Assembly: GCF_020171805.1 (NCBI RefSeq)
Contig: NZ_JAIVAF010000004.1
Span: 1 to 64,000 of the forward strand
DNA: 64,000 bases
Reading direction: 5' to 3'
From: Guptibacillus algicola
GTDB lineage: Bacteria; Bacillota; Bacilli; Bacillales; Guptibacillaceae
Below, piece after piece: positions 34,658-43,219 of the stretch (position 1 is its first letter; every line of letters begins with the position of its first letter). Position numbers and translations under genes: made by a program. Below the pieces are notes generated by a model. That model saw only the letters and a program-made list of their open reading frames with translations, was not told where the DNA came from and made no database searches.

Positions 34658-36082
34658 ATGAAATTTAGAAACTTTAAGAAAAAAGTAATCCCATTCGCTG
34701 TTGTTTCAACACTCGCATTCAGCAGTTTTGCTGGGAGCGCTCCTGAAACGGAAGCGAAATCTGATAAAGGTATTAAAGGAAATGGCGAAATCAAGAACGT
34801 TATCTTTTTAATCGGTGACGGCATGGGTCCTGTTTATAACACGGCTTACCGTTCTTATATGGATGATAAGACAACTCCTTATATGGAAGAAGTAGCATTT
34901 GATAAGCAGCTACTTGGACAGCAGCAAACGTATTCTTGGGATCATGAAGAAAGCGTAACGGACTCCGCTGCAGCAGGTACTTCTATGGCTGCTGGAATTA
35001 AGACATATAACGGCGCAATTTCTGTTGATATGGAAAAACAAGAAGTTGAAACTGTACTTGAGCGTGCGAAGAAAGAAGAGAAAGCTACTGGACTCGTATC
35101 TACATCTCAAGTTAACCACGCAACTCCAGCATCATTTGGTGCACACGATGAATCCCGCCACAACTACAATGCGATCGCTGATGACTATTTCGATGAAAAG
35201 ATCGATGGCGAGCACAAAGTAGATGTTATTCTTGGCGGAGGTACAAAGTACTTCGAACGCGAGGATCGTGACCTTGCTGGTGACTTTGAAGAGGCTGGTT
35301 ACAGCTATGTAACGAATAAAGAAGATCTTATGAGCGACGACAACGAACAGATTCTTGGTCTTTTCGGTGAAAAAGGAATGGACAAGATGATTGACCGTGA
35401 CGAAGAAACTCCTTCTCTAGCAGATATGACAACTACTGCACTAGACCGCCTTAGCAAAGACAAAGACGGCTTCTTCCTAATGGTAGAAGGAAGTCAGATT
35501 GACTGGGCTGGTCACGATAACGATGTTGTTGCAGCAATGAGCGAAATGCAAGATTTTGAACAAGCGTATAAAGAGGCAATCGAATTCGCAAAGAAAGACA
35601 AGCACACGCTAGTCGTTACGACTGCTGACCACTCAACTGGTGGTTTCGCTATGGGGCGCGACGGTGAATACAAGTGGGACCCTGCTCCACTAAAAGCAGC
35701 GAAGCGTACGCCAGACTTTATGGCCGAACAAATCGCTGAAGGTGCTGACGTTGAAGAAACGCTTAACAAGTATATCGAGCTTGATCTTACTGAAGAAGAA
35801 ATTAACACGGTAAAAGAAGCTACAAAAGCTGAAAAAGACAAAACAACTGAAATCGACAATGCGATCGAGAAAATCTTCGACCTACGCTCTGGTACTGGCT
35901 GGACAACTGGTGGTCATACTGGTGAAGACGTAAATGTGTATGCTTACGGTCCTGGATCAGAAAACTTCATTGGCCTTCATGACAACACTGAAACTGGTCA
36001 AATGGTAAATGATCTTCTACTGAAGCAGAAAAACGAAGATGACGAGGATGATGATGACGATAACGAGCGTGACGATGACTAA
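34658..36082 (+). CDS. Secreted alkaline phosphatase
   Basis: 474 aa. A signal peptide (about 1-30) precedes the alkaline phosphatase fold (PhoA/PhoB type). Seen are NVIFLIGDGMG (metal Asp), SVTDSAAAGTSMAAG with the phosphorylated Ser, EGSQIDWAGHDND, TTADHSTGGFA and WTTGGHTGEDV, together binding two Zn and one Mg. The C-terminal tail is very acidic (NEDDEDDDDDNERDDD), a trait of salt-adapted or calcium-binding secreted proteins. GGGAGG precedes the ATG at 34658. A four-unit Pho box upstream predicts induction by phosphate starvation. Confidence 0.93.
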   Translation: MKFRNFKKKVIPFAVVSTLAFSSFAGSAPETEAKSDKGIKGNGEIKNVIFLIGDGMGPVYNTAYRSYMDDKTTPYMEEVAFDKQLLGQQQTYSWDHEESVTDSAAAGTSMAAGIKTYNGAISVDMEKQEVETVLERAKKEEKATGLVSTSQVNHATPASFGAHDESRHNYNAIADDYFDEKIDGEHKVDVILGGGTKYFEREDRDLAGDFEEAGYSYVTNKEDLMSDDNEQILGLFGEKGMDKMIDRDEETPSLADMTTTALDRLSKDKDGFFLMVEGSQIDWAGHDNDVVAAMSEMQDFEQAYKEAIEFAKKDKHTLVVTTADHSTGGFAMGRDGEYKWDPAPLKAAKRTPDFMAEQIAEGADVEETLNKYIELDLTEEEINTVKEATKAEKDKTTEIDNAIEKIFDLRSGTGWTTGGHTGEDVNVYAYGPGSENFIGLHDNTETGQMVNDLLLKQKNEDDEDDDDDNERDDD

Positions 36083-36100
36083 TTAAGGTTATCCTAAGAA

Positions 36101-36137
36101 AAAAGTTCCCGCTGCTTAGATGGCAGCGGGAATTTTA
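36101..36137 (+). terminator. Terminator of the alkaline phosphatase gene
   Basis: TTCCCGCTGC (36106-36115) and GCAGCGGGAA (36123-36132) followed by TTTTAT. Confidence 0.8.
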
Positions 36138-36158
36138 TAAGCAGGAGGTCTTTCCCTT

Positions 36159-36860
36159 ATGAAATATGTAATTGGATTCTTTCTAGCAGCTTCCCTATCG
36201 CTTGCTGGGTGTGCCAATAACGCTGAGCAAGAATCAAACAATGATACGAACTCTTCTCAACCTGAAACAAAGCAAGAGGACAATAAACAGAACGATACCC
36301 AAACGAACGATGAACAAGCAACTCAGGCTCAAGACAACCCTCAAGCACCCGATGATAGTTCACTAACAAAGGTTGGAGATTTCCATGAAGATGAGGATGG
36401 TTCGGCTATGTTAAAAGCTCTCTCCAACTTTAACGAGACAACCCAAATCGGTGACGTTGAACTTACTATTTCGGACGTTAAAGTGTTGAACTACTCCCCA
36501 TCCATGGACTTGATCGATTTCTTCCATCCGTATTCAGATGATGAAAAGAACTTCAACTATGTAAAACTTCATGTAACGGTTAAGAACAAATCCGATGAGC
36601 CCGTGGATTTCGCTCCTGTATCCGTACTCGAAACGAATTCTGGGGAGAAGAAAGGCTTTGTAGAAGATTTCTACCTTGAAGAACTTTATGGCGTGTACGA
36701 AGGTAATGAAGAACGAAGTGGCCAAATGGGGTTCGTGCTTAATGAAACAGAAGTTGATAAACTGTCCTCGATCACAGTAAAAACAAGCGATGTATTTGAT
36801 GAGGATAAGAAGTCCAAGGCGAAAGCGAAGACAATTGAAATACCGATCGAAGACTCCTGA
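36159..36860 (+). CDS. Lipoprotein with DUF4352-like domain
   Basis: 233 aa. Lipobox LSLAGC gives Cys18. A Gln/Asn/Asp-rich linker (about 20-72) precedes an immunoglobulin-like beta domain (about 90-230) with NFNYVKLHVTVKNKSDEPVD and SVLETNSGEKKG, as in DUF4352/DUF5068-type proteins. Such domains bind unknown ligands at the cell surface. CAGGAGGTC precedes the ATG. It follows the phosphatase gene but is separated from it by a terminator. Confidence 0.75.
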   Translation: MKYVIGFFLAASLSLAGCANNAEQESNNDTNSSQPETKQEDNKQNDTQTNDEQATQAQDNPQAPDDSSLTKVGDFHEDEDGSAMLKALSNFNETTQIGDVELTISDVKVLNYSPSMDLIDFFHPYSDDEKNFNYVKLHVTVKNKSDEPVDFAPVSVLETNSGEKKGFVEDFYLEELYGVYEGNEERSGQMGFVLNETEVDKLSSITVKTSDVFDEDKKSKAKAKTIEIPIEDS

Positions 36861-36879
36861 TAGCAGGGGTCTTTTTTTA
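36851..36879 (+). terminator. Terminator of the DUF4352-like lipoprotein gene
   Basis: AGACTCCTG and CAGGGGTCT arms (36851-36859, 36864-36872) with seven T. The stop codon lies in the loop. Confidence 0.8.
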
Positions 36880-36902
36880 GCTCACTGGTAATTCCTCTGC
36901 CT

Positions 36903-37029
36903 GCGAAAACACGTTTCGCAGATATATTCCTTTTTTCGCGGATATCTACTGTATTATCGCGGATATAATAAAATTTCCGCGGAAATAAATAAGAATTCGC
37001 AGATAAACTCCACTATTTCGCGGATATAC
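36903..37029. repeat. Six phased CGCRGATA repeats at about 20.4-bp spacing
   Basis: The core CGCAGATA/CGCGGATA (one variant CGCGGAAA) starts at 36917, 36937, 36958, 36978, 36998 and 37019. Intervals are 20, 21, 20, 20 and 21 bp, about two helical turns, so all copies face one side of the helix. The first copy also pairs with an upstream TGCGAAA (36903-36909) to make a short inverted repeat. The intervening bases differ between copies. No cas genes or identical repeats, so not a CRISPR. Confidence 0.75.
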
Positions 37030-37075
37030 AGCATCCGCACCCATGCTATTCCCCATAATCCACCGATAATAGTGA

Positions 37076-37231
37076 TTAAACCGCGCGGTAACCCTTCGTC
37101 ACATACCATATCATGTAGCTGAAGAATGAAACTCCTAGTGTTCCGAACAAGATTACGGATTGTAGCTTGTACCCTTTATTTGCGACCATCCAATCTGTTG
37201 CCATATGAAAAACCGCTGCCAAATCTAGCAT
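37076..37231 (-). CDS. Small membrane protein (51 aa)
   Basis: ATG at 37231 follows AGGAGGAGATAGAG. The peptide has an N-terminal amphipathic part (MLDLAAVFHMATDWMVANKG) and one transmembrane helix (about 25-44: VILFGTLGVSFFSYMIWYV), ending with a basic tail (TKGYRAV). Size, binding site and hydrophobic span support a real gene. Function unknown. The phased repeat array begins 47 bp beyond its stop codon. Confidence 0.65.
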   Translation of the reverse strand: MLDLAAVFHMATDWMVANKGYKLQSVILFGTLGVSFFSYMIWYVTKGYRAV

Positions 37232-37294
37232 CTCTATCTCCTCCTGAGTTAGGTGATACTAGATTATAAGCAAGCGGTTTAGCAATTATTCCTA

Positions 37295-37492
37295 TTAATA
37301 TAAAGTTTTCAATCTTTCAGTCAGTTCCATGAATGCCTCGCGGTTTCGCTCGTCTAGTGCTTTATCGATTTCTTTCATTAATAGCTCTTCTCTATGTTTA
37401 ATTGCGTTATTGTGGACGTGGTCTAGTAGCTCTGCGATTACTTCCTGACTTTGTTCCGACACTTGGTTTGAATAGATTTTTCGATGATCCAT
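37295..37492 (-). CDS. IDEAL-domain protein
   Basis: 65 aa. The C-terminal pattern EIDKALDERNREAFMELTERL (about 40-60) is the IDEAL motif found in short Bacillus proteins and in ComK regulators. The N-terminal helix (QVSEQSQEVIAELLDHV) is also typical. GGAGG lies 8 bases before the ATG at 37492; an ATG at 37507 overlaps that binding site and is rejected. Role unknown, probably protein-protein contact. Confidence 0.8.
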   Translation of the reverse strand: MDHRKIYSNQVSEQSQEVIAELLDHVHNNAIKHREELLMKEIDKALDERNREAFMELTERLKTLY

Positions 37493-37646
37493 TGTTTCAT
37501 CCTCCATTCTATTATTAGAAACGCAGCTACAATTGTTATCGCTGTTACTATAAATCTAACCGATTTTACAATACTTTAAACTTCACAGATGCAGATTCTT
37601 TTAATTTTTCTGACATTAAGTAGTTTTTACTAGAGTATCTGATTGG

Positions 37647-38840
37647 CTACACCCGCACTTCTTTTCCAACAGCTTGAAACGCTTGTTCCAAATCTGCAAT
37701 CAAATCCTCTACATCCTCTATACCCGCTGAGTAACGTATTAACCCTTCTGGTATGCCCATCGCCGCCCGTTCTTCTGGCGTGCATTCCACATGACTGGTT
37801 GTTCTCGCTGGTCCTACCGTGGTTTCGACAGCTCCGAGATTTGCTGCTCGATTGGCGAATTTCAATTTTGGAAGGAGATGTCGAACCGTGTCTACACCGC
37901 CTTTTACTGAGAAGCTAAACATGCCACCAAAATTCTTCATCTGCTGCTTAGCCATTTCATGTCCGGGGTGATGTTGAAGACCTGGATAAAACACTTCGTC
38001 TACAAGTGCCTCATGTTGCAGAAAAGTCGCAACCTTCATCGCGTTTTCACACTGCTTCTCTACACGTAATTTAAGTGTTTTCATCCCTCTTAAAAGCAAA
38101 TATGCACTCATCGGATCCATCGTTGCACCGTTTATTTCTCTATAGTGATAGATTTTATCGATGAGTTCCTTCTTCCCACAAACAACACCACCAAGGGCAT
38201 CCGCATGGCCTCCTAAAAACTTTGTCGCACTGTGGAGAACGAGATCGACACCGAACTCCAATGGATTTTGATTAATCGGAGTGGCGAACGTGTTATCAAC
38301 AACAACGAGCGCTCCTACCTGATGAGCTGCTTTTACCATGCGTTTAATATCCGTTATTTTCACTGTTGGATTCGTCGGTGTCTCGAGGTAGAGAATGCGA
38401 CATCCCTTTTCGACCTCATCCTCTATGATATCGTGATTTCCCGTCTCACAAAGCATGACGTCGATATTTAACCTCGGAAGGAATTCCGTGAAAATCTTAT
38501 TCGTTCCTCCGTACGTGTCTTTGATGGATACGATCCGATCACCTGGAAAAAGGAACGTAGCAAGTGTATTGCTGATCGCCGCCATGCCTGTTGAAAAGCT
38601 CGTAGCCGCTTCTGCTCCTTCAAGGGCCTTCACCTTATCTTCAAACGCTTGAACAGTAGGATTCGTGTTTCTCCCATAGATGTGACCCTTCTTATTTCCG
38701 ACCGCAACTTCATACCACTCATCCATATCATCGTATCCATACGCTACGCTGTGAACGACCGGGACTTGTGTTGCTCCGTGTGAAAGATACTCCTTTTCCC
38801 CTGCCCATACTGACGCTGTTCCCATTCCTGGTTTACTCAA
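37647..38840 (-). CDS. Cystathionine gamma-synthase-family PLP enzyme
   Basis: 397 aa of the Cys/Met-metabolism PLP family. Seen are PVVHSVAYGYDDMDEW, YGRNTNPTVQAFEDKVKALE, ETPTNPT, VVVDNTFATPINQNPLE and the PLP Lys in HSATKFLGGHADA. The start is chosen as TTG at 38840, 9 bases after AGGAGG; an ATG at 38870 would overlap the preceding gene's end and has a poor site. It follows the ectoine-hydrolase homologue by only 19 bp, so it is not likely a housekeeping methionine gene. Its reaction (gamma-synthase, gamma-lyase or another elimination) is not decidable here. Confidence 0.85.
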   Translation of the reverse strand: MSKPGMGTASVWAGEKEYLSHGATQVPVVHSVAYGYDDMDEWYEVAVGNKKGHIYGRNTNPTVQAFEDKVKALEGAEAATSFSTGMAAISNTLATFLFPGDRIVSIKDTYGGTNKIFTEFLPRLNIDVMLCETGNHDIIEDEVEKGCRILYLETPTNPTVKITDIKRMVKAAHQVGALVVVDNTFATPINQNPLEFGVDLVLHSATKFLGGHADALGGVVCGKKELIDKIYHYREINGATMDPMSAYLLLRGMKTLKLRVEKQCENAMKVATFLQHEALVDEVFYPGLQHHPGHEMAKQQMKNFGGMFSFSVKGGVDTVRHLLPKLKFANRAANLGAVETTVGPARTTSHVECTPEERAAMGIPEGLIRYSAGIEDVEDLIADLEQAFQAVGKEVRV

Positions 38841-38859
38841 GGTCAATCTCCTCCTCTTA

Positions 38860-40062
38860 TCAGACTGCATCGTTCCCCATCATCGGAACACGTTTTGCAT
38901 CGATTAGCTTTCTAGTAAAATCCGCCAAGACTTCGCTACCGCTCTCCGTGACCTTAATCGACTCACTGATCTCAATCCCAAAATCGTTATACCAGATGCC
39001 AGGAATCAAATGAAATGCCATATTCGGTTGTAAAACCGTCTCATCACCTTGTCGAATACTCGCCGTATGCTCGCCCCAATCTGGTGGATAGTTCAGCCCG
39101 ATCGAATAACCGAGTCGTGAATCTTTTATGATGCCATGTCGAGCAATCGACTTCCGCCAAACTTCTTCGACTTCTTCACACGTTACGCCAGGCTTTACAA
39201 AGGCAAGCGTCTCGTTCAAGCCTTCTACCACCACTTTTCCAACGTCTCGAACTTTCTCACTTTGCGTACCGACCGATACCGTACGCGCCATCGGACAATG
39301 GTAGCGTTTGTAACAACCTGCAATTTCGATGATGACGAGGTCATTGTGTCTATAGCGTTTGTCTGACCACGTTAAATGCGGTGTACACGTATGCTCACCT
39401 GAAGGTAACATCGGTACGATCGCAGGATAGTCTCCACCAAATTCAGGTGTACCACCTATTAGACTGCTATAAATATTAGCCACGACGTCACATTCCCGAA
39501 CACCTTCAGAAATCGTATCGCAAGCTTTTCTCATGCCGAGTTCAACGAGTCGCGCCGCCTTTTCCATATAGGTGATCTCTTGATTTGACTTGATCATCCG
39601 AACGCGGTTAACAAGGAGCGTGGCATCTTTCCACTTCGCGTTAGGAAGTGATGTCGTAAGCGTCTCAAATGCGAGTGCCGTGAAATAGTACGCCCCCATC
39701 TCAACGCCGATGTGGCGATTAGCCTGATCGAGTTCTTCAAGCGTCTTCGCAACAACATGCATTGGATGTTTGACGTTCGAGTGCACATAGTCATCCGTGT
39801 ACGTAACAAGATTCTCGTGACGGAGCCATGTTGTCGCCTTCGCGCCATTGCCGTCCATTTTTCTCCCAATCCAGAGAGGCTGATCTTCATCGATAATGAC
39901 AACGACCATTTGATCTACATAAAATGACCAGCCGTCATATCCAGTTAAATAATTCATGTTCGCAGGGTCAGTAATGAGCAGAACCTCTAGGCCTTCATCA
40001 AGCATCTTTCGCTTTGTCTGCTGAATGCGTTCCTGGTACTCTCGCAACTCGAATGGCATCAT
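38860..40062 (-). CDS. doeA: Ectoine hydrolase homologue (DoeA-like, M24 fold)
   Basis: 400 aa pita-bread (M24) protein. The N-terminal TDPANMNYLTGYDGWSFYV and the C-terminal LNYPPDWGEHTASIR with PGIWYNDFGIEISE are characteristic of ectoine hydrolases (DoeA/EutD), which open ectoine to N-acetyl-diaminobutyrate. The usual metal ligands of M24 peptidases are not conserved (EIAGCYKRYHCPMARTVSV replaces the two-Asp pattern), as in creatinase-like members that work without metal. AAGGTGG precedes the ATG. A PLP enzyme follows in the operon. That the substrate is ectoine is inferred from similarity. Confidence 0.8.
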   Translation of the reverse strand: MMPFELREYQERIQQTKRKMLDEGLEVLLITDPANMNYLTGYDGWSFYVDQMVVVIIDEDQPLWIGRKMDGNGAKATTWLRHENLVTYTDDYVHSNVKHPMHVVAKTLEELDQANRHIGVEMGAYYFTALAFETLTTSLPNAKWKDATLLVNRVRMIKSNQEITYMEKAARLVELGMRKACDTISEGVRECDVVANIYSSLIGGTPEFGGDYPAIVPMLPSGEHTCTPHLTWSDKRYRHNDLVIIEIAGCYKRYHCPMARTVSVGTQSEKVRDVGKVVVEGLNETLAFVKPGVTCEEVEEVWRKSIARHGIIKDSRLGYSIGLNYPPDWGEHTASIRQGDETVLQPNMAFHLIPGIWYNDFGIEISESIKVTESGSEVLADFTRKLIDAKRVPMMGNDAV

Positions 40063-40203
40063 CGGGACGTCGCCACCTTCCGAAAGACTATTATTTAAAT
40101 TTTCAGTTAACTCATACTACCATCCTAAGACGCTGCCAGACAACTCCCAATTTATATAAATTTTAGCGATTCTGAGAATAAGCTGAAATTAGGGAGATTC
40201 AAT

Positions 40204-40235
40204 AGAAAAAGCAGACCCATTGGTGATGGATCTGC
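40204..40235 (-). terminator. Terminator of the GNAT / DUF5694 operon
   Basis: GCAGATCCAT and ATGGGTCTGC on the minus strand, then TTTTTC. Confidence 0.75.
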
Positions 40236-40269
40236 GTATAAAAAGCTTTTATTTTTTGGTTCCTGTCCT

Positions 40270-40779
40270 TCATTTCACTTCTGTTCTCACTCTTGTATCT
40301 AGCTTATAAAACCTCTTATCTACAGCAAGGACAGGGAAATTTTTCGGAAGGTCTATGGAGTCAATACGAACAAAATCGTTTTTCTCATAGAAACGATGCG
40401 CTGCTAAGAATTGTGGCGTCGTGCCAAGGTAAATCGCTTGAACCTCTTTCTCCTTTGCCCATCCGACTGCTTCATCAAGTAATTTACTCGCTATATGGAA
40501 AGGTGCTCCTCGATAATCCTTCTCTACAAACATCTTACGGAGTGCAAGCAGATCATTTCCGATGTCGAGAAGACTAATCGTCCCGACTACCCTACCACCG
40601 TAAATAGCCAACCAAAAGTTCCCTTTACCTGTTTGATAGAATTCCTCGACCGAAAACAAATCAGGCTGCTCTTCTACCGTTATAGGAATATGAAATTCCT
40701 TTTGTTGAATCGTAGAGATTAACTTTACAACTTGCTCTTGATGCTCGTTAGAATATGGTTGTACGTTTACACTTTTCAC
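40270..40779 (-). CDS. GNAT family N-acetyltransferase
   Basis: 169 aa. The acetyl-CoA loop is ALRKMFVEKDYRGAPFHIASKLL (about 79-101), with AAHRFYEKNDFVRI near the C-terminus. The start is GTG at 40779, overlapping the TGA of the upstream DUF5694 gene by 4 bp (GTGA), so translation is coupled. The substrate is not recognised. Confidence 0.78.
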   Translation of the reverse strand: MKSVNVQPYSNEHQEQVVKLISTIQQKEFHIPITVEEQPDLFSVEEFYQTGKGNFWLAIYGGRVVGTISLLDIGNDLLALRKMFVEKDYRGAPFHIASKLLDEAVGWAKEKEVQAIYLGTTPQFLAAHRFYEKNDFVRIDSIDLPKNFPVLAVDKRFYKLDTRVRTEVK

Positions 40780-41510
40780 ACTAAATAATCTCCCACACGT
40801 TCGATTTCAAACAAACCGCTCTCTTCTAAAAACTGTGAAACTAAGTGAACATGAGCAGAACCTATGATAAGTAATGTTCGATCACTTGGCTCATGTGTAA
40901 TGCTCGCCAAATTACTGAAGATGATCAAATTCCTCTGATACCACCAACGCACCCAATCAATGCCTACATACTGTTCGTCTTTTCCAATACGAGCAACGTT
41001 CATATACATTTCATGATTTTTCGACACTTCTTCTGTTGAGTTTAGCTCTTGTAAAAGCTCCATAATCGTTTTGTTTTGCAAGCTTTTATGTGATTGTGAA
41101 CAGTACGTCTTGTTTATGTACTCATAAAGCTCTGGCTGTTCTTCCATCGCCCATTCGTATACCTCGCTAATCCCTCTATTTCCTACTGATTCCATCCAAT
41201 CGACCGCATACACGTTACTGTGGTCTAATCTTTCCGCAAGTCGAAAGCCGATCTGATGGACTTCATCAATCTTGAGCTCCACGTTCCCATTCAAATAGTT
41301 ATGATACTCGTGATTTAGATGATCATTCTCTTCTTTTACAACCTCGAACGCTAGTTTTGTCGGCTGAAATCGTACTAATCTGTCCACAACTTGACGGACT
41401 TCTTCTTGTCTCTCTTCCGTTACTAAATCAGCAACATTCAATCTGCATAAATCTGGCGTATACTTCATATGAAACGTTCCAAGTACCATTACCTTTGGCT
41501 TCCGCAACAC
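40776..41510 (-). CDS. DUF5694 domain protein
   Basis: 244 aa. The protein opens with VMVLGTFHMKY and contains FEVVKEENDHLNHEYHNYL, VYAVDWMES and LLIIGSAHVHLVSQFLEESG, the pattern of DUF5694, a relative of the EreA/ChaN/TraB fold. Conserved His, Glu and Asp in these blocks suggest a metal-dependent hydrolase. The start is GTG at 41510, 5 bases after AGGAAGGAG. It lies between the TmrB-like gene and the coupled GNAT gene. Confidence 0.75.
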   Translation of the reverse strand: MLRKPKVMVLGTFHMKYTPDLCRLNVADLVTEERQEEVRQVVDRLVRFQPTKLAFEVVKEENDHLNHEYHNYLNGNVELKIDEVHQIGFRLAERLDHSNVYAVDWMESVGNRGISEVYEWAMEEQPELYEYINKTYCSQSHKSLQNKTIMELLQELNSTEEVSKNHEMYMNVARIGKDEQYVGIDWVRWWYQRNLIIFSNLASITHEPSDRTLLIIGSAHVHLVSQFLEESGLFEIERVGDYLV

Positions 41511-41528
41511 AAAAGCTCCTTCCTAAGG

Positions 41529-42065
41529 CTAAAGAATCGGCATCACTAATCTCCTCATGATGATTTCAACAACGTCATGTACATAGCGGTTTTCAGTTGA
41601 AATGTACTCACCAAAGCCCCCTGATGAAAAAGCTTCTAAACACTTATCAGTTTGTTGAAAACACCAATTGCCGTAAACTTCTCCTCTATATAATAGTCTT
41701 TCTGTAATCGTTGCTTTACTTGCAGTTAAGCAAAAATGATACGTTTCGGAATCAATCCGTTTAAATCCATCAAAGATCGCGTGAAAATACTCAGGCTTTC
41801 GAATCGTCATCGGAACAATAAGGTTTTTCTGATACGTTTCCATTGTGCGTTTTGCTATGGAGACGGTGAGCTCTCTCCATAACGCCAGGTCCTGAAAATC
41901 CCCTGTAGGGGCTTCTTCCTCCTTTACATAAGACGGCAGCAAGTTTACAAGCATTCCGCCTATCTCCTCAGGATCAAAAACCACACTGTTATCAACTCTC
42001 GTAACAAGCTCATTTGAAACGGTCGTCTTTCCAACACCAAATGCGCCATTGATCATGATGATCAT
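41529..42065 (-). CDS. TmrB-like P-loop protein (AAA/nucleotide kinase fold)
   Basis: 178 aa. Walker A is GAFGVGKTT (residues 7-15); YDPE-like FDPEEIGGML, LIVPMTIRKPEYF and the C-terminal ASKATITERLLYRGE with CLEAFSSGGFGEYI align well with TmrB of Bacillus, which gives tunicamycin resistance by an ATP-dependent, membrane-associated mechanism. Whether this protein protects against tunicamycin is inference. Its ATG at 42065 has only a poor binding site (GAGC), so it may be coupled to a short frame ending 3 bp upstream. Confidence 0.78.
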   Translation of the reverse strand: MIIMINGAFGVGKTTVSNELVTRVDNSVVFDPEEIGGMLVNLLPSYVKEEEAPTGDFQDLALWRELTVSIAKRTMETYQKNLIVPMTIRKPEYFHAIFDGFKRIDSETYHFCLTASKATITERLLYRGEVYGNWCFQQTDKCLEAFSSGGFGEYISTENRYVHDVVEIIMRRLVMPIL

Positions 42066-42067
42066 AA

Positions 42068-42160
42068 TTAGCTCAAAGCCTTTCCTGAAACCACATGCCA
42101 GTTATGGTAGATTGACTCCAGATCGACTTCATCACAATAAAAATCACTTCTCACTTTCAT
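42068..42160 (-). CDS. Possible coupled small protein (30 aa)
   Basis: ATG at 42160 overlaps the end of the DUF4825 lipoprotein gene in another frame (AGGAGTGAATGAAAG), and the TAA at 42068 ends 3 bases before the TmrB-like start. The peptide reads MKVRSDFYCDEVDLESIYHN then WHVVSGKALS. It may simply couple translation across the gap, or be a true small protein. Support is weak apart from the exact fit. Confidence 0.3.
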   Translation of the reverse strand: MKVRSDFYCDEVDLESIYHNWHVVSGKALS

Positions 42161-42644
42161 TCACTCCTGTTTGATTTTCGAAAAACTCGTTCACTTTCTC
42201 ACGATTTTCAAGCTTTGGTAAAGTGAGTTCAAGAAGCGCTTCTTCTGAATCAGCCTCAAAAAACGTCTCGCCATACCACGCCTCTAGTTCATCTTTCGTT
42301 ACAGAAAACATTTCGTCACCGTACTCAGCAGAGACGGTTTCAGCGTTATGAATCAAGGTGAAAAGAAGCGTTGCATTAAATAGAAACGCTTCTCTTTGAT
42401 CTTCAATTGGTAAACTCTCTGAATAGTAAGCCGTTAACCCATAAGGCTCACTTTTTGTTTGTAGCGAAAAATTTTCTAACTCTGTCTTTCCTGGCAACAG
42501 TCGTAAGATCGCTCCAACTGCACCGTTATCTCCTATGTACGAATCGTTGTATTGAAAGAAGTCTTCCTTCGAACTGTCACCTGAACTACAACCGCTGATC
42601 AGCACGAGGAGAATCACAGTGAAAACTAGCTTATTCCTCTTCAT
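42144..42644 (-). CDS. DUF4825 lipoprotein
   Basis: 166 aa. Lipobox LISGC gives Cys19. The mature part starts with YNDSYIGDNGAVGAILRLLP and contains LPIEDQREAFLFNATLLFTLI, as in DUF4825. The ATG at 42644 lies inside the last codons of the cupin gene (14-bp overlap). Function unknown. It belongs to a run cupin, DUF4825, TmrB-like, DUF5694, GNAT, all closely spaced on the minus strand. Confidence 0.75.
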   Translation of the reverse strand: MKRNKLVFTVILLVLISGCSSGDSSKEDFFQYNDSYIGDNGAVGAILRLLPGKTELENFSLQTKSEPYGLTAYYSESLPIEDQREAFLFNATLLFTLIHNAETVSAEYGDEMFSVTKDELEAWYGETFFEADSEEALLELTLPKLENREKVNEFFENQTGVNESEK

Positions 42645-43014
42645 CAGTCAGCTCCTGTAGACCGCTAAACGGTTTCAACCTATCAGATTCGACTACAATC
42701 GCAGTCAGTCCGTCTTTTGAAGATGTCTCGTGCCATTCCCCCGCTTCCCACATGGCAAGCTGTCCTTTCTGGATGCGATGTGGTTCTCGGTCTCCCCCTT
42801 TCACGATTCCTTCTCCTTCTAAGACGATGAACATTTGTGGCACCACCGCTTCATGGCCGCCGATTAGTCCATCTCGCTCTAGATGCATGCACGCGATTTG
42901 CATCACATCGATGCTTTCTTCCATCAACCTCGTTATGGGTGATATCAGAACGTTCTTACTATCAAATTTCGTAATGTCTTTTCCAACTTCTTTATCAAAC
43001 CTATACCTTTTCAT
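42631..43014 (-). CDS. Cupin-domain protein
   Basis: 127 aa small beta-barrel. The conserved cupin segments are GGHEAVVPQMFIVLEGEGIVKG (about 58-79) and KGQLAMWEAGEWHETSS (about 89-105). Metal-ligand positions are only partly conserved (one His in GGHEA, one in EWHET), so binding rather than catalysis is possible. AGGAGGGG lies just before the ATG at 43014. It is the first gene of the run that continues with the DUF4825 lipoprotein. Confidence 0.78.
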   Translation of the reverse strand: MKRYRFDKEVGKDITKFDSKNVLISPITRLMEESIDVMQIACMHLERDGLIGGHEAVVPQMFIVLEGEGIVKGGDREPHRIQKGQLAMWEAGEWHETSSKDGLTAIVVESDRLKPFSGLQELTDEEE

Positions 43015-43149
43015 CGAACCCCTCCTACATAATGCCCCATACATACTTCTATTCGAATAGCGATCTCCCTTTTTATTTTGTAAAAATGATCCAAATGGAG
43101 TCACACACTAATAGCTAATGAAGTCTCCATGCCATTATAGCTATTGTAA

Positions 43150-43190
43150 ATCCCAAAAACCGCTCAGAGCATTGGCACTGAGCGGTTTTT
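43150..43190. terminator. Bidirectional terminator, end of the DUF1611/racemase operon
   Basis: AAACCGCTCAG (43155-43165) and CTGAGCGGTTT (43176-43186) with T-run on both strands. Confidence 0.85.
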
Positions 43191-43219
43191 TTATTAGGAT
43201 AGGAGGATAAGCTCCCTAA

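Noticed and set aside
36903-37029. CRISPR array
   Set aside because: Core units are only 8 bp, spacers are about 12 bp, and no cas genes are nearby.
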